Assembly: GCA_951799425.1 (NCBI GenBank)
Contig: OX637393.1
Coordinates: 27,885,744 to 27,949,743, forward strand
Direction: 5' to 3'
DNA: 64,000 nucleotides
Source: Ilex aquifolium
Taxonomy: Eukaryota > Streptophyta > Magnoliopsida > Aquifoliales > Aquifoliaceae
The position numbers were made by a program, and so were the translations under genes. Numbering within the stretch: the first letter of the stretch is position 1; each line of letters starts with the position of its first letter. The notes under the pieces are model-generated. The model saw only the letters and a list, made by a program, of their open reading frames with translations. It made no database searches and was not told the DNA's origin. This document shows positions 12,852 through 23,210 of this stretch, piece after piece.

Positions 12852-13622
12852 ATGTCATATAAAGGAAGGGGACGTCTAGGCGGTGGACGGAACAACCAAC
12901 CACTACCGGCTTTGGACCAACAAGCCTATATGGAGGCTATGAGTACGATGGTTGCTAACCTAGCACAGGCAAGCGCCAATTTGAGCCAAGGGGCTCAAGC
13001 CATCCAAAGGAGTTTAAGTTCCATGGGCCATCAACGGCCATGGAAAAAGCAAAAGACATCGAGCCCACAAGAATCATCGGGGCAGGTCCGCGGCTATCAA
13101 GGCCAAGGCCAAGGGCAAACCTCCCAAAGTAGTGGGCACTTCAGGGTTCCCAGCCAAGCGGGGCAGGGGCCATGTTATCATTGTCGCCAAGTGGGGCATA
13201 AGAGGAGGGATTGTCCTCAGAGGCAGGGATCACAGGAGGGGGATCAAGCCCAAAATCTTTTGTCCCAAGGAGGGAAGAAATTCAAGGGAACGTTTCAAGG
13301 AGGCCAGAAGACATGTTTCTATTGTCGACAACCGGTCCATAGGAGGAAGGATTGCCCCCTGAGGCAAACCTCACAGAGTTCCGAGACTTCTCAATCCCAG
13401 TCGTCGGTGGGACTCACACAGGCACGTGTTGTTCTTCCCTATTCCACTAAGGACCAGAGAAATCAGTCCCAACTACAGGGCGTTGTACAAGTCCCTAGTA
13501 CGCCACGTGCGGAGACTCCGCAATCAGACCGGATGAGCCAAGGTATGGGCCAAGGCCAGGAACAAGACTCTGAAGCGACAACATTGGAGACCCAGGAGAC
13601 GGTCTTTGACGTTGCACCATAG
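12852..13622 (+). pseudogene. A1 gag remnant: N-terminus joined to a double zinc-knuckle tail
   Basis: The start follows TAG directly (12849-12851), as in B and C. The N-terminal stretch is Arg/Gly-rich and then Ala/Gln-rich, like that of B. The capsid-type region seen in B (with LWWDWVKD) is not present. The tail is Gln/Gly/Ser-rich and has two CCHC knuckles, CYHCRQVGHKRRDC and CFYCRQPVHRRKDC, where B has one. Zinc knuckles bind the genomic RNA in the family's particles. Part of a fossil element. It is an open question whether such a short RNA-binding piece is still made and helps packaging by a helper. Confidence 0.8.
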
Positions 13623-15418
13623 AGTGAGTCGGGGGATCAGGCAGTGACCCACGGTACATCACTTATTCCTTATTTATGGGTACACGTGTTATTTGACTTG
13701 AGCGTGTCAAATACTGTTATTTTTTTTCATGTTTTGTGCATGGTACAGTTTTAAATATTATAACCCTAGAAGAGTCCTCAGGGGTGAATTCCACCTTAGG
13801 GACTAGGGCCTGCATTGATCAGATATGACGGTTGTGAGTTAGAGATCTCGGGGACTCTACTCACTATGGACCTTAGGGTCGTGGACATGTTGAGTTGATG
13901 TCATCCTGAGAATGGGTAGATTGACGGCACACCGCGTCGTCGTTGATTGTGATCGTAAGAGGATCACTGCTTACACACCGAATGGTGTTTGTTTCAAATT
14001 CCAGGGGGAAAAGCACGACTCTTTATCCCAAATCGTGTATGGTTTCCGTTGGCACGAATGGTAGATGGGTTGGCTTGCGAGCCTTATCTTGGAGGACGAG
14101 GTGAGATAAGAGTTGGGTCTACCTCGGGTTGTCTGTGAGTACGGGGATATTTTTCGGATGAACTACCGGGATTACCTACACATAGGAATGTAGAATTGAC
14201 CATTGAGTTGCATCCCGGTACATCGCTCATTTCTATGACTCTGCATAGAATGGAACCAGTAGAGTTGTGAAAACTCTAGGTCCGAATACAAGAATTGTTG
14301 AACAAGAACTTCGTTAGACCAAATACTTCACCTTGGGGCGCTTTGGTACTAATGACCAAAATTATGGAGGAAGCTTACTTCACCTCTTATTCTAGTAGTT
14401 CCGGAGAGGGGACGGAAGTACACAGTGAACTGTGATACTTCTAAGGACGGACATGGATGGGTATTAATGTAGTCCGCGAGAACGGTGGCTTATAGTTCTG
14501 GATAACTAAAGAACCACAAGCAAAATTATCTTATACGTGACATGGAGTTGGAAGCCATTATCTTGCCTTGAAAGCTTGGCGCCACTACGTATATGGTGAG
14601 AAGTTTGAGGCATTATCAGACCACAAAAGTCTGAGATATATCTTTACACAACGGGACCTCAACATGAGGCAACGCAGGTGGATGAAATATTTGGAGGGTT
14701 ACGACTTCACTTTGCATTATCATCCTGGTAAGGCAAATGTGGTAACTAATGCACTTAGCCGGAAGTTACAGGAACTTGTGGCTAGTGTGGCTCACCGAGA
14801 GTGGCGGATGCTTGAGAGTGTGGGACAGTACGGGCTGTACTATCGGGGTCAGACTCAGGGTATTTTAGGGAGCTTGGTGACTATGCCTTCCCTACTGAGC
14901 AGAGTGATCGATTCCCACGAACAGGACCCAGATTTGTTATCTATCAAGGACCGAGTACGTCTAGGTGGCACGAAGATGTACCATAATCTTCATCACCAGT
15001 GTTACTGGAGTAGAATAAAGAGACACGTTGAAAACCTTGTCAATAGATGTCTCACATGTCGACAGGTGAAGGCTGGGCACTAGAGACTAACAGAGCTGCT
15101 CTAGCCCTTGGAGGTGGCTGAGTGGAAGTGGGAGTATGTCACAATGGGTTTTGTGACCCACTTGCCACGGACATCGCGGGGACATGATGCGGTGTGAGTG
15201 AGAGTGGACCGGCTTACTAAGTCGGCACGCCTTTTGACAGTGCAGATGACCCTCACACAGGAGGAATTCTGCAGGTTGTATGCACGGGATATGTGGTGCC
15301 TTTACGGACGGACTTGGTTGCGTCTAGAACCTAGTCCGGGAGTGAGACGGATACATGTGGGACAATTTAGACAGTATTGTTGTAACTTATGCATATAGTC
15401 GAATGTACATGAGGGTGT
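13623..15418 (+). pseudogene. A1 pol remnants (protease, RNase H, integrase pieces)
   Basis: Scraps in the usual order are recognisable by comparison with B. Protease lies near 13680-13990, RNase H near 14400-14760 (HYVYGEKFEALSDHKSLRYI), the integrase zinc region near 14960-15080 (CLTCRQVKAGH) and an integrase core scrap near 15120-15290. A second, out-of-place RNase H-like snippet lies near 15296-15345. The polymerase core is not recognised. Heavily broken (about ten or more breaks). It cannot supply enzymes. Confidence 0.75.
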
Positions 15419-15455
15419 GAATTTCGGGGACGAAATTCTTTTAAGGGGGGAAGAA
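15419..15455 (+). promoter_or_regulatory. A1 pre-PPT hairpin and polypurine tract
   Basis: A perfect stem GAATTTCG/CGAAATTC with loop GGGA (15419-15438) is followed by AAGGGGGGAAGAA, the plus-strand primer tract, which ends at 15455 against the LTR. Confidence 0.9.
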
Positions 15456-18189
15456 TGTGAAACCCCGGAAAATTTAAACTTTGACAAACAAGGGCAATAG
15501 GTGAATTGCCACTTCGGTACTAGTTGAAAAACTGAATTTTTTCTAGATCTCGGATGATGAAACGGATTCCACTGTTGGATTCGTCTCGCGAAATCTAGTT
15601 ACCACGTCAAATTTCGTTGAATTCCGAGATAGTCGGATTTTTCGTTTTTTACGAGACGAACGGGCCTCGGGTGACCCCGTGCACGAAATTTTTATAAAAT
15701 TTTAAAGTTTGGGGAAATATTAGAGGCAAGTTGAAATAAAAATAATTCGAACTTGAACCGGAGCGAAATTTAGTCGTTTCGGGATTAAAACGGACCCGAA
15801 ATTAAATAGGACATGTGGCCAATTGTGGGCCAAGTATCCAAAAAATATAAATAGGGGCCTAAAGTCTGAAAAATCAGACTTCTCCTTCACCATTTCAGCC
15901 GGTTTCAGCCGAGAGAAAAGAAGAGAGGGAAAATGAGAGAAAACTCCACCTTCTCTCTACGATCTACTCCGTTCTAGCGCTCAAATCGACTCGGGCCAAG
16001 AACAAGAGTTGCTCTACGCGTCGAGGGCTACGCGTGGGTACAAAAAACGACGGTTTTCACCGAACGTTGGAGGGCCGAAAATTTGGAAGTGAAGGATTCA
16101 AGCTTGCTTTGAGTTCTAGGAGCTTCCCACGGCGATTCTACACGCTACAAGAGGTAGGGTTTTCTTCCTACTTAGGTTTATTTCCAACCTAGGAAGGTTA
16201 TATGGAATGGGTAGGTGTATATATATATGTATCACTTGCCTATTGTGGTTATTTGGGTGAAATGGGTATTGAGAATGGGTAGCAAGATTTAAATCACATT
16301 CTCTAGTTTAATGTACCACTAATGCATTTTCATGTGTGGGAAATGAGTACCAAATGTGCTAAGCAAGGTTGGTATGAAATGGGTACATAAATTTACTTGA
16401 TGGGTAAATTTCATAAAGAAACTTGAAGTGTAGAAAATTGATATGGGAAATTGGGTAAAGTGAATTCCTAAATGAAATGGACAATTAGGAATGGTCGTTG
16501 ATAATTTCCTGAGAAATTATGACATATGAGGTTATGTTATGGGTAGAATGCATTCTATCTTGGTATAATTGTGTAGAAATCAATTAATATGATTTCTTGA
16601 GCTTTATGATGAATTTGAGTATATTATGTGATTACATGATCTTGGATGCTTTGAAGGTGTTGAGGAAGTGCTTTGATGAAAATGTGAAGTATGTTTTGCA
16701 TGAACTATGTATAACATGCTTGGATATTGTGATTAAGGAAAATGTTGATATACACATGCTTACGAGGTGTTGACAAAGTGTTGAATTATGGTATTTATAT
16801 GCATATGCTTATGATATGAAGTACCATGGATATGTGGATTTATTGTTGAGTTGTTCATATGGCATTCATACATATTGAACATGTGGAGAAGATGCAAGGG
16901 TATATTACATTGCATTCTCATGGGTACATCACATTCATGGTTATAAGACATGAGTGTGTGTGGTGAGTTGACATCGCATTCATGGGTCATAGGCATGAGT
17001 GTGGGTGTGTGCATGTGTTGTGGATCAAACACCAAATCTTGGTGGTTGGTATGTGAACTCGGGAAAGTCGGGATCGAAGATCCGACTGAGTTGCACGGTT
17101 GCATTGCATAAAGAAAACTTGTGTCGGGTAAAGCAAGTAGGGCTAGACACTCCCTCGGGTGAAAAACCCGGAACCACTGGTTCATACACTCCGACGGTGC
17201 AAGTCCAAAAAGTGTAGATAGGCCCACGGAGCCGGCGGTGCGATTCCAAAATCCGTTGCCCAGGAAGACACAAGATTTTGTTGTATAAAACACCCATTCA
17301 ATGGGTAGCCTCTAACAATGATTTGATTTTTTTATAAAGACATAACTTTTATCTCAAACGATCATTGGGAGGGTTTCTCCGTCAATAGACGGGTTCATAC
17401 ACGTTGACTTTTGCATTGTGTTGTGTGAGTCGGGGAAGACTCGGGATAAGGTGCGTGAGTGAGTTCCATCTCATATCATGGCATGACATAGCATAGCATC
17501 GTAGCTTTCTAACATTGAAGTATTGTAACACCCCAAAACACACCCTGGACGGCATTACATTCTAAAACATTCACATCATGAGAGCACTAGAATAATCCAT
17601 CAATAAATAAGACTTCATAAAGTCATCCATAAAATTTACAGTATTATTCCAAAAGAATAGACCCATTTTGGCCTTTACATTCCCAAAATCACATAATGTA
17701 GCGCAGCGGAAATAACAAAAGGAAACTAGACCTTACAATGTTCAAAATGAATATCCTAGTCTAGTACAAAAAGGAAAGGAGGTCGCTCTATGCGTCCACC
17801 TCGGGGTCCACGTTCCCTTCTACGGGAGCTTCCCAATGTCCCGGCTCGTCAGTTCCGGGCTCCTCCTCTAGACAAAGACCTAAAATATGTTGTTTGTAGG
17901 GGGTGAGCACGAAGCTCTGTAGCAACATTCCTCCCAAACTCTAACAAGGTTTATAAAAGCATATAAAATGGCCGGTCTCATTTCGCAAATAGTATATATA
18001 ATCTTTGAAGTAAAACAGGGACATTTTAGTAGATCTCAAGTTTAAGGAACAACAGTAATTGAATGAATAAGTGAAACGCTATACAGTTAGCAAACCATTT
18101 CCAAATATAATCCAGTCCCCATACACAGTTTCCAACAATTCTTTCGGTAGGTGGCATACTTTAGGGTAACCTCCACCTCCGTTTAGATC

Positions 18190-18510
18190 GTCTTTGATTC
18201 TCAAGCATCCTTACAAGGAACCTCTTAAGAATGGGTGAGCATCCTTACCAGGAACCTCTCACAAATAATTACATGGCTTCCCAAGCATCCTTATAAGGAA
18301 CCTCTTGGGAAGGGGTGAGCATCCTTATAAGGAACCTCTCACAATTCATTACATGGCTTCCCAAGCATCCTTATAAGGAACCTCTTGGGAAGGGGTGAGC
18401 ATCCTTATAAGGAACCTCTCACAATTCATTACATGGCTTCCCAAGCATCCTTATAAGGAACCTCTTGGGAAGGGGTGAGCATCCTTATAAGGAACCTCTC
18501 ACAATTGTCC
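18190..18510. repeat. 80-bp tandem repeat with palindromic loops, in F2
   Basis: Three 80-bp units start at about 18271, 18351 and 18431, with partial units to the left. Each unit holds CCTTATAAGG (a perfect palindrome) twice: once between CTTCCCAAG and CTTGGGAAG, once between GTGAG and CTCAC. Each could therefore fold as a hairpin with a self-complementary loop. The spacers are themselves copies, so this is not a CRISPR array. Confidence 0.95.
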
Positions 18511-18689
18511 CTCCAAACAACCAAACAAGACATACGATATCCACAATTTCCTCAATTAACAAATAATTCCACAAATCCCCAAATCCACAACTTTCGCAAG
18601 TGATATTTCCCATAAAACATATTTAAGAAAAAGTACATGAGATCATCAAAAGTATCATTTTATTGTTCAATACAAATCGCTAGAGTTTT

Positions 18690-18920
18690 GAAATCAAGAA
18701 CAAATGAATGATCAAGCTTTGGAACTCAAGAACAAAGGACAAATCAAGTCTTGAATCCCTAACAACAAATATCAAGCTTGAAATCAAGAATAAAGGGTAA
18801 ATCAAGTCTTGAATCCATAACAACAAATATCAAGCTTGGAATCAAGAATAAAGGAACAATTAAGTGTTAAAATCGACAACAAACGAATATCAAGATTGAA
18901 ATCAATAACCAAGGATAAAT
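18690..18920. repeat. About 60-bp tandem repeat in F2
   Basis: Four worn units begin with ATCAAGCTTG or close variants at about 18711, 18770, 18829 and 18889. They are AT-rich with no coding meaning seen. Confidence 0.8.
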
Positions 18921-19473
18921 CAAGAGAAAACCCACTTCCCTTGCAGAACTAGGGCATACAAGAGGTTTAGTGATTACCCAACCATCACATAGTTTAATAC
19001 AAGGTAATAATTGCAAGAATAACAAGAAATGATGAATTCATAGCAAGTATATATGATTGAGAGTCAAGAGAATGCATATATATAGTAGCCCTAACCTCAA
19101 TGTAAGAGAATGGAAGAAAGCCCCTACCTTGAATCCAAGAGTTGTAAGCTAACCCAAGCTCCAAAGATCTCCTTCCTCCCTTCTCCTACTCCTTCTTGTC
19201 TTCTCTTAGGGTTCTAAGAGATGTGGGTAAGGGTGTAGTGAAAGTGTATAGGAAGAGAGGAGAAGAATGGTGTTCTTGTGGAATTTCGGTTTTGATTTCT
19301 ATGAGGTGTGAATCTATCTTGATCTTGGGGTTTTTCTCTTTCTTTATCTCCTCCTAGGGCTCTAAGATGTTTGTGGTGAGGATGAGATGAAGAATGGGGC
19401 AAATAGGGCTTGGAATGGGGTTTTAAAACCCAAAATCCCGACTTTTTTACTGTTCGGGAAGGCTCCAGTCAAA

Positions 19474-19533
19474 GGGTACCGGTACCAATGAACTACTGGT
19501 TCGGGGGTACCGGTACTGGGTACCGGTACTGTT
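19474..19533. repeat. ACCGGTAC palindrome cluster in F2
   Basis: GGTACCGGTACC and two more TACCGGTA units lie within 60 bp, about 500 bp from the LTR start on the minus strand. That is upstream of the donor-like site and probably in or near the promoter part, unlike the arrays of A, B, C and G. Confidence 0.8.
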
Positions 19534-20444
19534 TGGCTGCTTCGACTTCCAGGGAAGTTTTGACCCCTTTAGAGGTCGAATTGGAAAATTTCCAAGAGAT
19601 ACACTTTTGTATCCCTAGATGTCTACTATCTACTGTCAAAATTTCAGATCCATTGGATGTAAGGATAAAAAGTTATGGCTAAAATACTAGAAGGTGTCCA
19701 AGATACTTTTTACCCAATTTCACTCTAAAGTGGGTTTTAACTCCAAAATACTTCCTAACTTCCAATACACCTCATATTACCTCTCCCAAGGTTGTTCGAC
19801 CTTCCGGATTCAATGGAAGCATTATTTTGACCTAAAAACCTTTAGAAACTTGTCTATTCACCCTTTACAAGTTTAAACATCTTCGACACGTAAACTTCCC
19901 AATCAAATTATCTCCATAGTATTTATTCCTACGGTTTATTCTTATGTCACTACATATATCTACAGTTTTAAAACAATTATTTACTATATATCTATATACA
20001 TATATAAAAGAAAAATGCGGGGTGTTACAAGTATATACTCTTGTTGGATTGGTTGATGCTTGTTGATTGTTGCATGTGCGCATTTCATATGCACTTAGGT
20101 TGGGGAGTAGCCTCTGTAGGAGGATATCCTATTGAGCGTGGCTCACCCTTCGTGGGACAAAATTTCAGGTGCGGGGTTCACGCCGGCGAACAGCTCCCAA
20201 TTCGAGCCCCAAAGTTGAAGAAAGCCGACTTGTGGCTTTTATGGTTATTTAGTAAAGTTTTTGTAAGAATTCCATTTTGAGATGTAAATATATGGAATGA
20301 ATTGTGATAGAGCTTGTATGAGTTGAGTATTATATGGAAAATCTCATTAAACATGTGTTGGATGAGTTTGGAGTGTATGGGGTAGCTTTAAGGATGGTTT
20401 GGAGGGGGAAAGAAATCCATTTTTTTTGCCCACAGTCTGAAAAC

Positions 20445-20810
20445 CTACCGGAAGGTGTATGTCGGCCTTCCGGAAGGTTTTGCTAAAAACCCTGGATGCC
20501 TTGTTCACGGCTAATACCTTCCGGAAGGTTTTGCCCACTGGAATGAACCTTCCGGAAGATTTTAGCTACTGGAGTAAAACCTACTGGAAGGACTTGTCTA
20601 CTGGAATGGACCTTCCGGAAGGTTTTGCCTTGGGTTTCTTTTTGACTGCCAAAATCTTCCGGAAGGTTTTGTTTTCTGGAATGAACCTTCCGGAAGGTTT
20701 TTGCTACTGATGTCGACCTTCCGGAAGTTCTTGCAATTGATCCTTTTCATTTAGCTGTTCTTTCAGCGACCTTCCGGTAGGTGTATGTCGACCTTCCGGA
20801 AGGTTTTTCC
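20445..20810. repeat. TTCCGGAA palindrome array, A1 3' LTR
   Basis: Eight perfect CTTCCGGAAG units plus variants. Compared with the 5' LTR array, one unit of about 32 bp is lacking and one stretch of about 24 bp is extra near the right end. The two LTRs were identical when the element inserted, so the array changes faster than its surroundings. Confidence 0.93.
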
Positions 20811-21169
20811 AAAAAATTTGAAATTTTCAAAATGCTTAGCCATGCTTTTGGGCTTTGTTTTCTTTGGTTCCTATGACATAAATGGACAAAAATTGAGGTA
20901 TAATTGACCTTGAGGATGGTAAATCCGGTTAAAAGCATGTGAATGACGTGGTGTCGGGTTATACGACTATCACGAGTATTTCCGCGGGTTGACGGATGGT
21001 CAACGGTTAATAAAGGACCCCCGGAAATTGGGGCGTCACAAATATTAACACCCTAAATTTAATACGAAAAATAGGTTCCTAAGGGTGTGTTTGGAGTGAT
21101 TTTTTAAAAGTACTTCTACAAATTATTTCTCATAACTACTTTAAAAAAAAAAATAGTGTTTGAAACCGT

Positions 21170-21490
21170 CCCACCACTACCTCTACCATCTCTACCACAA
21201 CCACTGCCACCACTGCCACCGCCGCCGCCACCCCTACCACTGCCGCCATCACCACCACCGCCGCCGCCGCCACCACCACCACCACCATCGCTGCCACCAC
21301 CACCGCCGCCATCGCCACCACCGCCGCCATCGCCACCACCGCTGCCATCGCCACCACCACCACCACCACCACCGCCACCATCACCATCGCCACCACTACT
21401 GTCGTCGCCGCTGCCACCACCACCACCGTTGCCACCACGGTCATTGCCACCCACCACAACCATCACCGTCTCCTACCACCACCACTTCTC
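21170..21490. repeat. CCN trinucleotide array in the Helitron
   Basis: A long run of CCA, CCG, CCT and GCC-type triplets, ending near CACCACCACTTCTC. Frames through it read as pure Pro/Ser/Leu, His/Arg or Gly/Asp/Ser strings on the two strands. That is simple repeat, not protein. Confidence 0.95.
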
Positions 21491-22103
21491 ACCCATACTA
21501 CAACCGATACTTAAATTCATTTATCTCTCCTCTATGTTTGTGATTTGATTTTGGATATGAATACAAATATGTTTATTGTTTATAATTTTTTATTAGTCTG
21601 TGCCTTCAGGCACAAACAATAACTAGTGTTTCTATATGGTCCCTCAAGCAGACAGTGTCCAGATTACTAACTATTTTTTATCATAAACTTGTCACGTGAA
21701 ACTTAAATATGGACAAAAAAATAATTTGGATAACTCTTGACCAAATTTCTACTCAAATTTTGGTTAAATAACTAGCTAAATTACACAGTTTTGATCATGA
21801 GCTATCCAAATTTTAGTCAAAAACTACTCATATTACATATTTTTTTGTCAAGAGCTACTCAAATTTTGTTTAAGAGCTATCAAAAATATTTTTTGTCCAT
21901 ATTTAGGTATTATGTGACAAGTTTATGACAAAAAATTATTAGTAATATGGATGTTGTCTGCTTTAAGGATCATATAGAAACATATTCAATACTTCAGGGA
22001 TTAAAATGATGCAATTGAAACATTGGGGACCAAAATAAGACAAACTTCATACTTTGGGGACTTCTAGTGCAATTAACCCTATATATATGTACAAATGTAT
22101 TCC

Positions 22104-22115
22104 TGGTGTTAGAGC
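22104..22115 (+). promoter_or_regulatory. Caulimovirid tRNA-Met site, left end
   Basis: TGGTGTTAGAGC, 10 of 12 bases matching TGGTATCAGAGC. In caulimovirids this site defines position 1 of the circular genome. It is preceded by TTCC, as is the right-end copy at 32374. Confidence 0.7.
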
Positions 22116-22439
22116 CATTTGACAGTCTGGTTAGTTAGCTGTTGAGTTATATTTGTTCAACCTGACTTTTTGATAAATCTCAGAAGATTCATCTAGTAAA
22201 TTTCTTATAAGTCTCATTTCCTTGGCACCTAGATTTACCACCCAGACTTAGGTTCTCGAATCCTAGCGTAAGTCCTAGAGAAAGGTAGAATAGAGGAGAT
22301 AGGGGTATAACCTAAGGGGTATGTGTAATAGAAGGGTATGTTCAATGGGGTAAAACTTATAAGTAATTTGCATAGTTGAAAATTTTTAGATTTAAGAATG
22401 AGTAGGTTATTTAGATCTAATTCAATGGCTAACTCATCT

Positions 22440-23210
22440 AGAACTTCATTTTCTCCCATACCATCAATAGTAAACGAAGAAGAACATGAATATCATGAGT
22501 CAAAAATAGATTGGCAAGAGTGGAATATACCTAAAGTACCAGTAAAAGAAATATACAAAACAATCTAGATACCAATAGCTTTCAAGTCAGAATTACAAGT
22601 AAAAACTATTGAACAAGTTTATGAACTTACCAAGGAGCATGAAACTTGTCAATTGCTTAGTAAAGAATCAATAAATTTTTTTTTATACATCTTGGCTTAA
22701 TTCAAGTTGCAGTAAAACCATTGTCAAAAAGTGGAATCAACTCCTCAGTCTTATTATGCCTAAGAGATGTCAGGTTCAAAAACTATGGTACAAGCATCTT
22801 AGGAATAATGGAATCTGGTTTACATAATGGTCTACTATATTTTAATTATTTTTCAGACTTTACTCTAAGTCTCAGTGATCCTAATCTGTTAACTGCTTTA
22901 ACCCTGAACATAAAAACTTCAGGAGAATTTACAGAAATGATAGATGGTAGTCAATTGATAGTATTAATTTATAGAATTTATTATAAATGCATAAAAACAA
23001 ATTTGAATGTTCATGCATTAAGCAAAAGTCCAAAGGACAAAACTATGTTAATACAACCCAGTACAAGTGAAGCAAACATTCAAGTTCTCAAGCCATTCCA
23101 ATGGAAAGATATAAATCTTCCAGATTGTTGGATGCTTGAAAATGAAAGTTACAATCAAAATTATCAAAATACTACCAGTCAATTTAGATGGTATCCAACT
23201 GTTTACTGAT
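22440..23210 (+). pseudogene. Caulimovirid movement protein remnant
   Basis: The stretch with VAVKPLSKSGINSS, then CLRDVRFKNYGTSILGIMES and LTLNIKTSG, matches the pattern of 30K-type movement proteins of caulimovirids, including the conserved Asp (in LRDVRF). In living relatives it lets the virus pass through plasmodesmata. Part of the fossil virus. The leader between 22116 and about 22430 holds nothing else I can name. Confidence 0.75.

Larger units (their letters stand above)
17524..20029 (-). mobile_element. Solo LTR of family F (F2)
   Basis: A 2506-bp unit from TGTAACACCCC to GGGGTGTTACA is flanked by AGTAT at 17519-17523 and 20030-20034. The intact site is seen in the A1 5' LTR (about 11364-11378). 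It lies on the minus strand and has no internal region. Features along it are an ACCGGTAC palindrome cluster (19474-19533), a donor-like GTAGGG read on the minus strand near 19127, an array of about 60-bp repeats (18690-18920) and an array of 80-bp repeats (18190-18510). It must be younger than A1, itself young. F1 is a second copy. Confidence 0.95.
9305..21040 (+). mobile_element. Element A1: Tekay-derived non-autonomous LTR element
   Basis: LTRs at 9305-12387 and 15456-21040 (the latter interrupted by F2) have ends TGTGAAACCCC and GGGGCGTCACA. The target duplication is AATAT at 9300-9304 and 21041-21045. The inner part is only about 3.07 kb and holds a zinc-knuckle gag piece, RNase H and integrase pieces and a displaced RNase H snippet, with no reverse transcriptase core recognised. 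By eye about 25 substitutions separate the LTRs over about 3.07 kb, so it is young (roughly 0.3 million years at 1.3e-8 per site per year). It is broken and non-autonomous. It shares its internal rearrangement with A2, so the rearranged form itself appears to have multiplied. Confidence 0.93.
15456..21040 (+). repeat. A1 3' LTR, interrupted by F2
   Basis: The parts are 15456-17523 and 20035-21040. It nearly matches the 5' LTR but differs in the number of palindrome units (array at about 20445-20810). F2 lies at the place corresponding to about 11370 of the 5' LTR. Confidence 0.95.
9189..21626 (+). mobile_element. Non-autonomous Helitron (697 bp), split by element A1
   Basis: The 5' end is TCTATATAATAAAG at 9189. 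The 3' end is CTAG at 21623-21626, preceded by a hairpin (TGTGCCT/AGGCACA, 21599-21614) with 8 bases between. It sits between A (9188) and T (21627), as Helitrons do, without a target duplication. The MITE supplies proof of the empty site: its right arm, read inverted, runs GAATA straight into TGTTTC, whereas the left arm is broken there. The parts present are 9189-9304 and 21046-21626. There is no Rep/helicase gene, so the enzyme must have come from elsewhere. It carries a long CCN trinucleotide array. Confidence 0.93.
9092..22079. mobile_element. Fold-back MITE (long inverted repeats), split by a Helitron
   Basis: The left arm (9092-9188, resuming at 21627) and the right arm (ending 22079) are long inverted repeats. 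GGTTTAATTGCATTGGAAG on the left matches GGGTTAATTGCACTAGAAG read from the right end. The match runs on through the TTTCTATATG stretch at 21629 and its inverse near 21965, and further in to about 21740. With the Helitron removed the element is about 550 bp, nearly all of it inverted repeat. TA-repeat flanks hide the target duplication. The terminal sequence resembles MULE-type or other fold-back MITEs of plants; the superfamily is inferred, not shown. It has no coding capacity. Confidence 0.8.

Noticed and set aside
18190-18510. Regular repeats that might suggest a CRISPR array
   Set aside because: The intervals are copies of one another, the unit is 80 bp, it lies within an LTR, and the DNA is from a plant.
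21079-21160. Stretch starting GGGTGTGTTTGGAGTG, like the end of some hAT-type MITEs
   Set aside because: No matching inverted end or 8-bp duplication was found nearby.
21116-21548. Several frames rich in Pro, His, Gly or Val on both strands
   Set aside because: All lie in the CCN array; composition follows from the triplet repeat and all frames are open for that reason.
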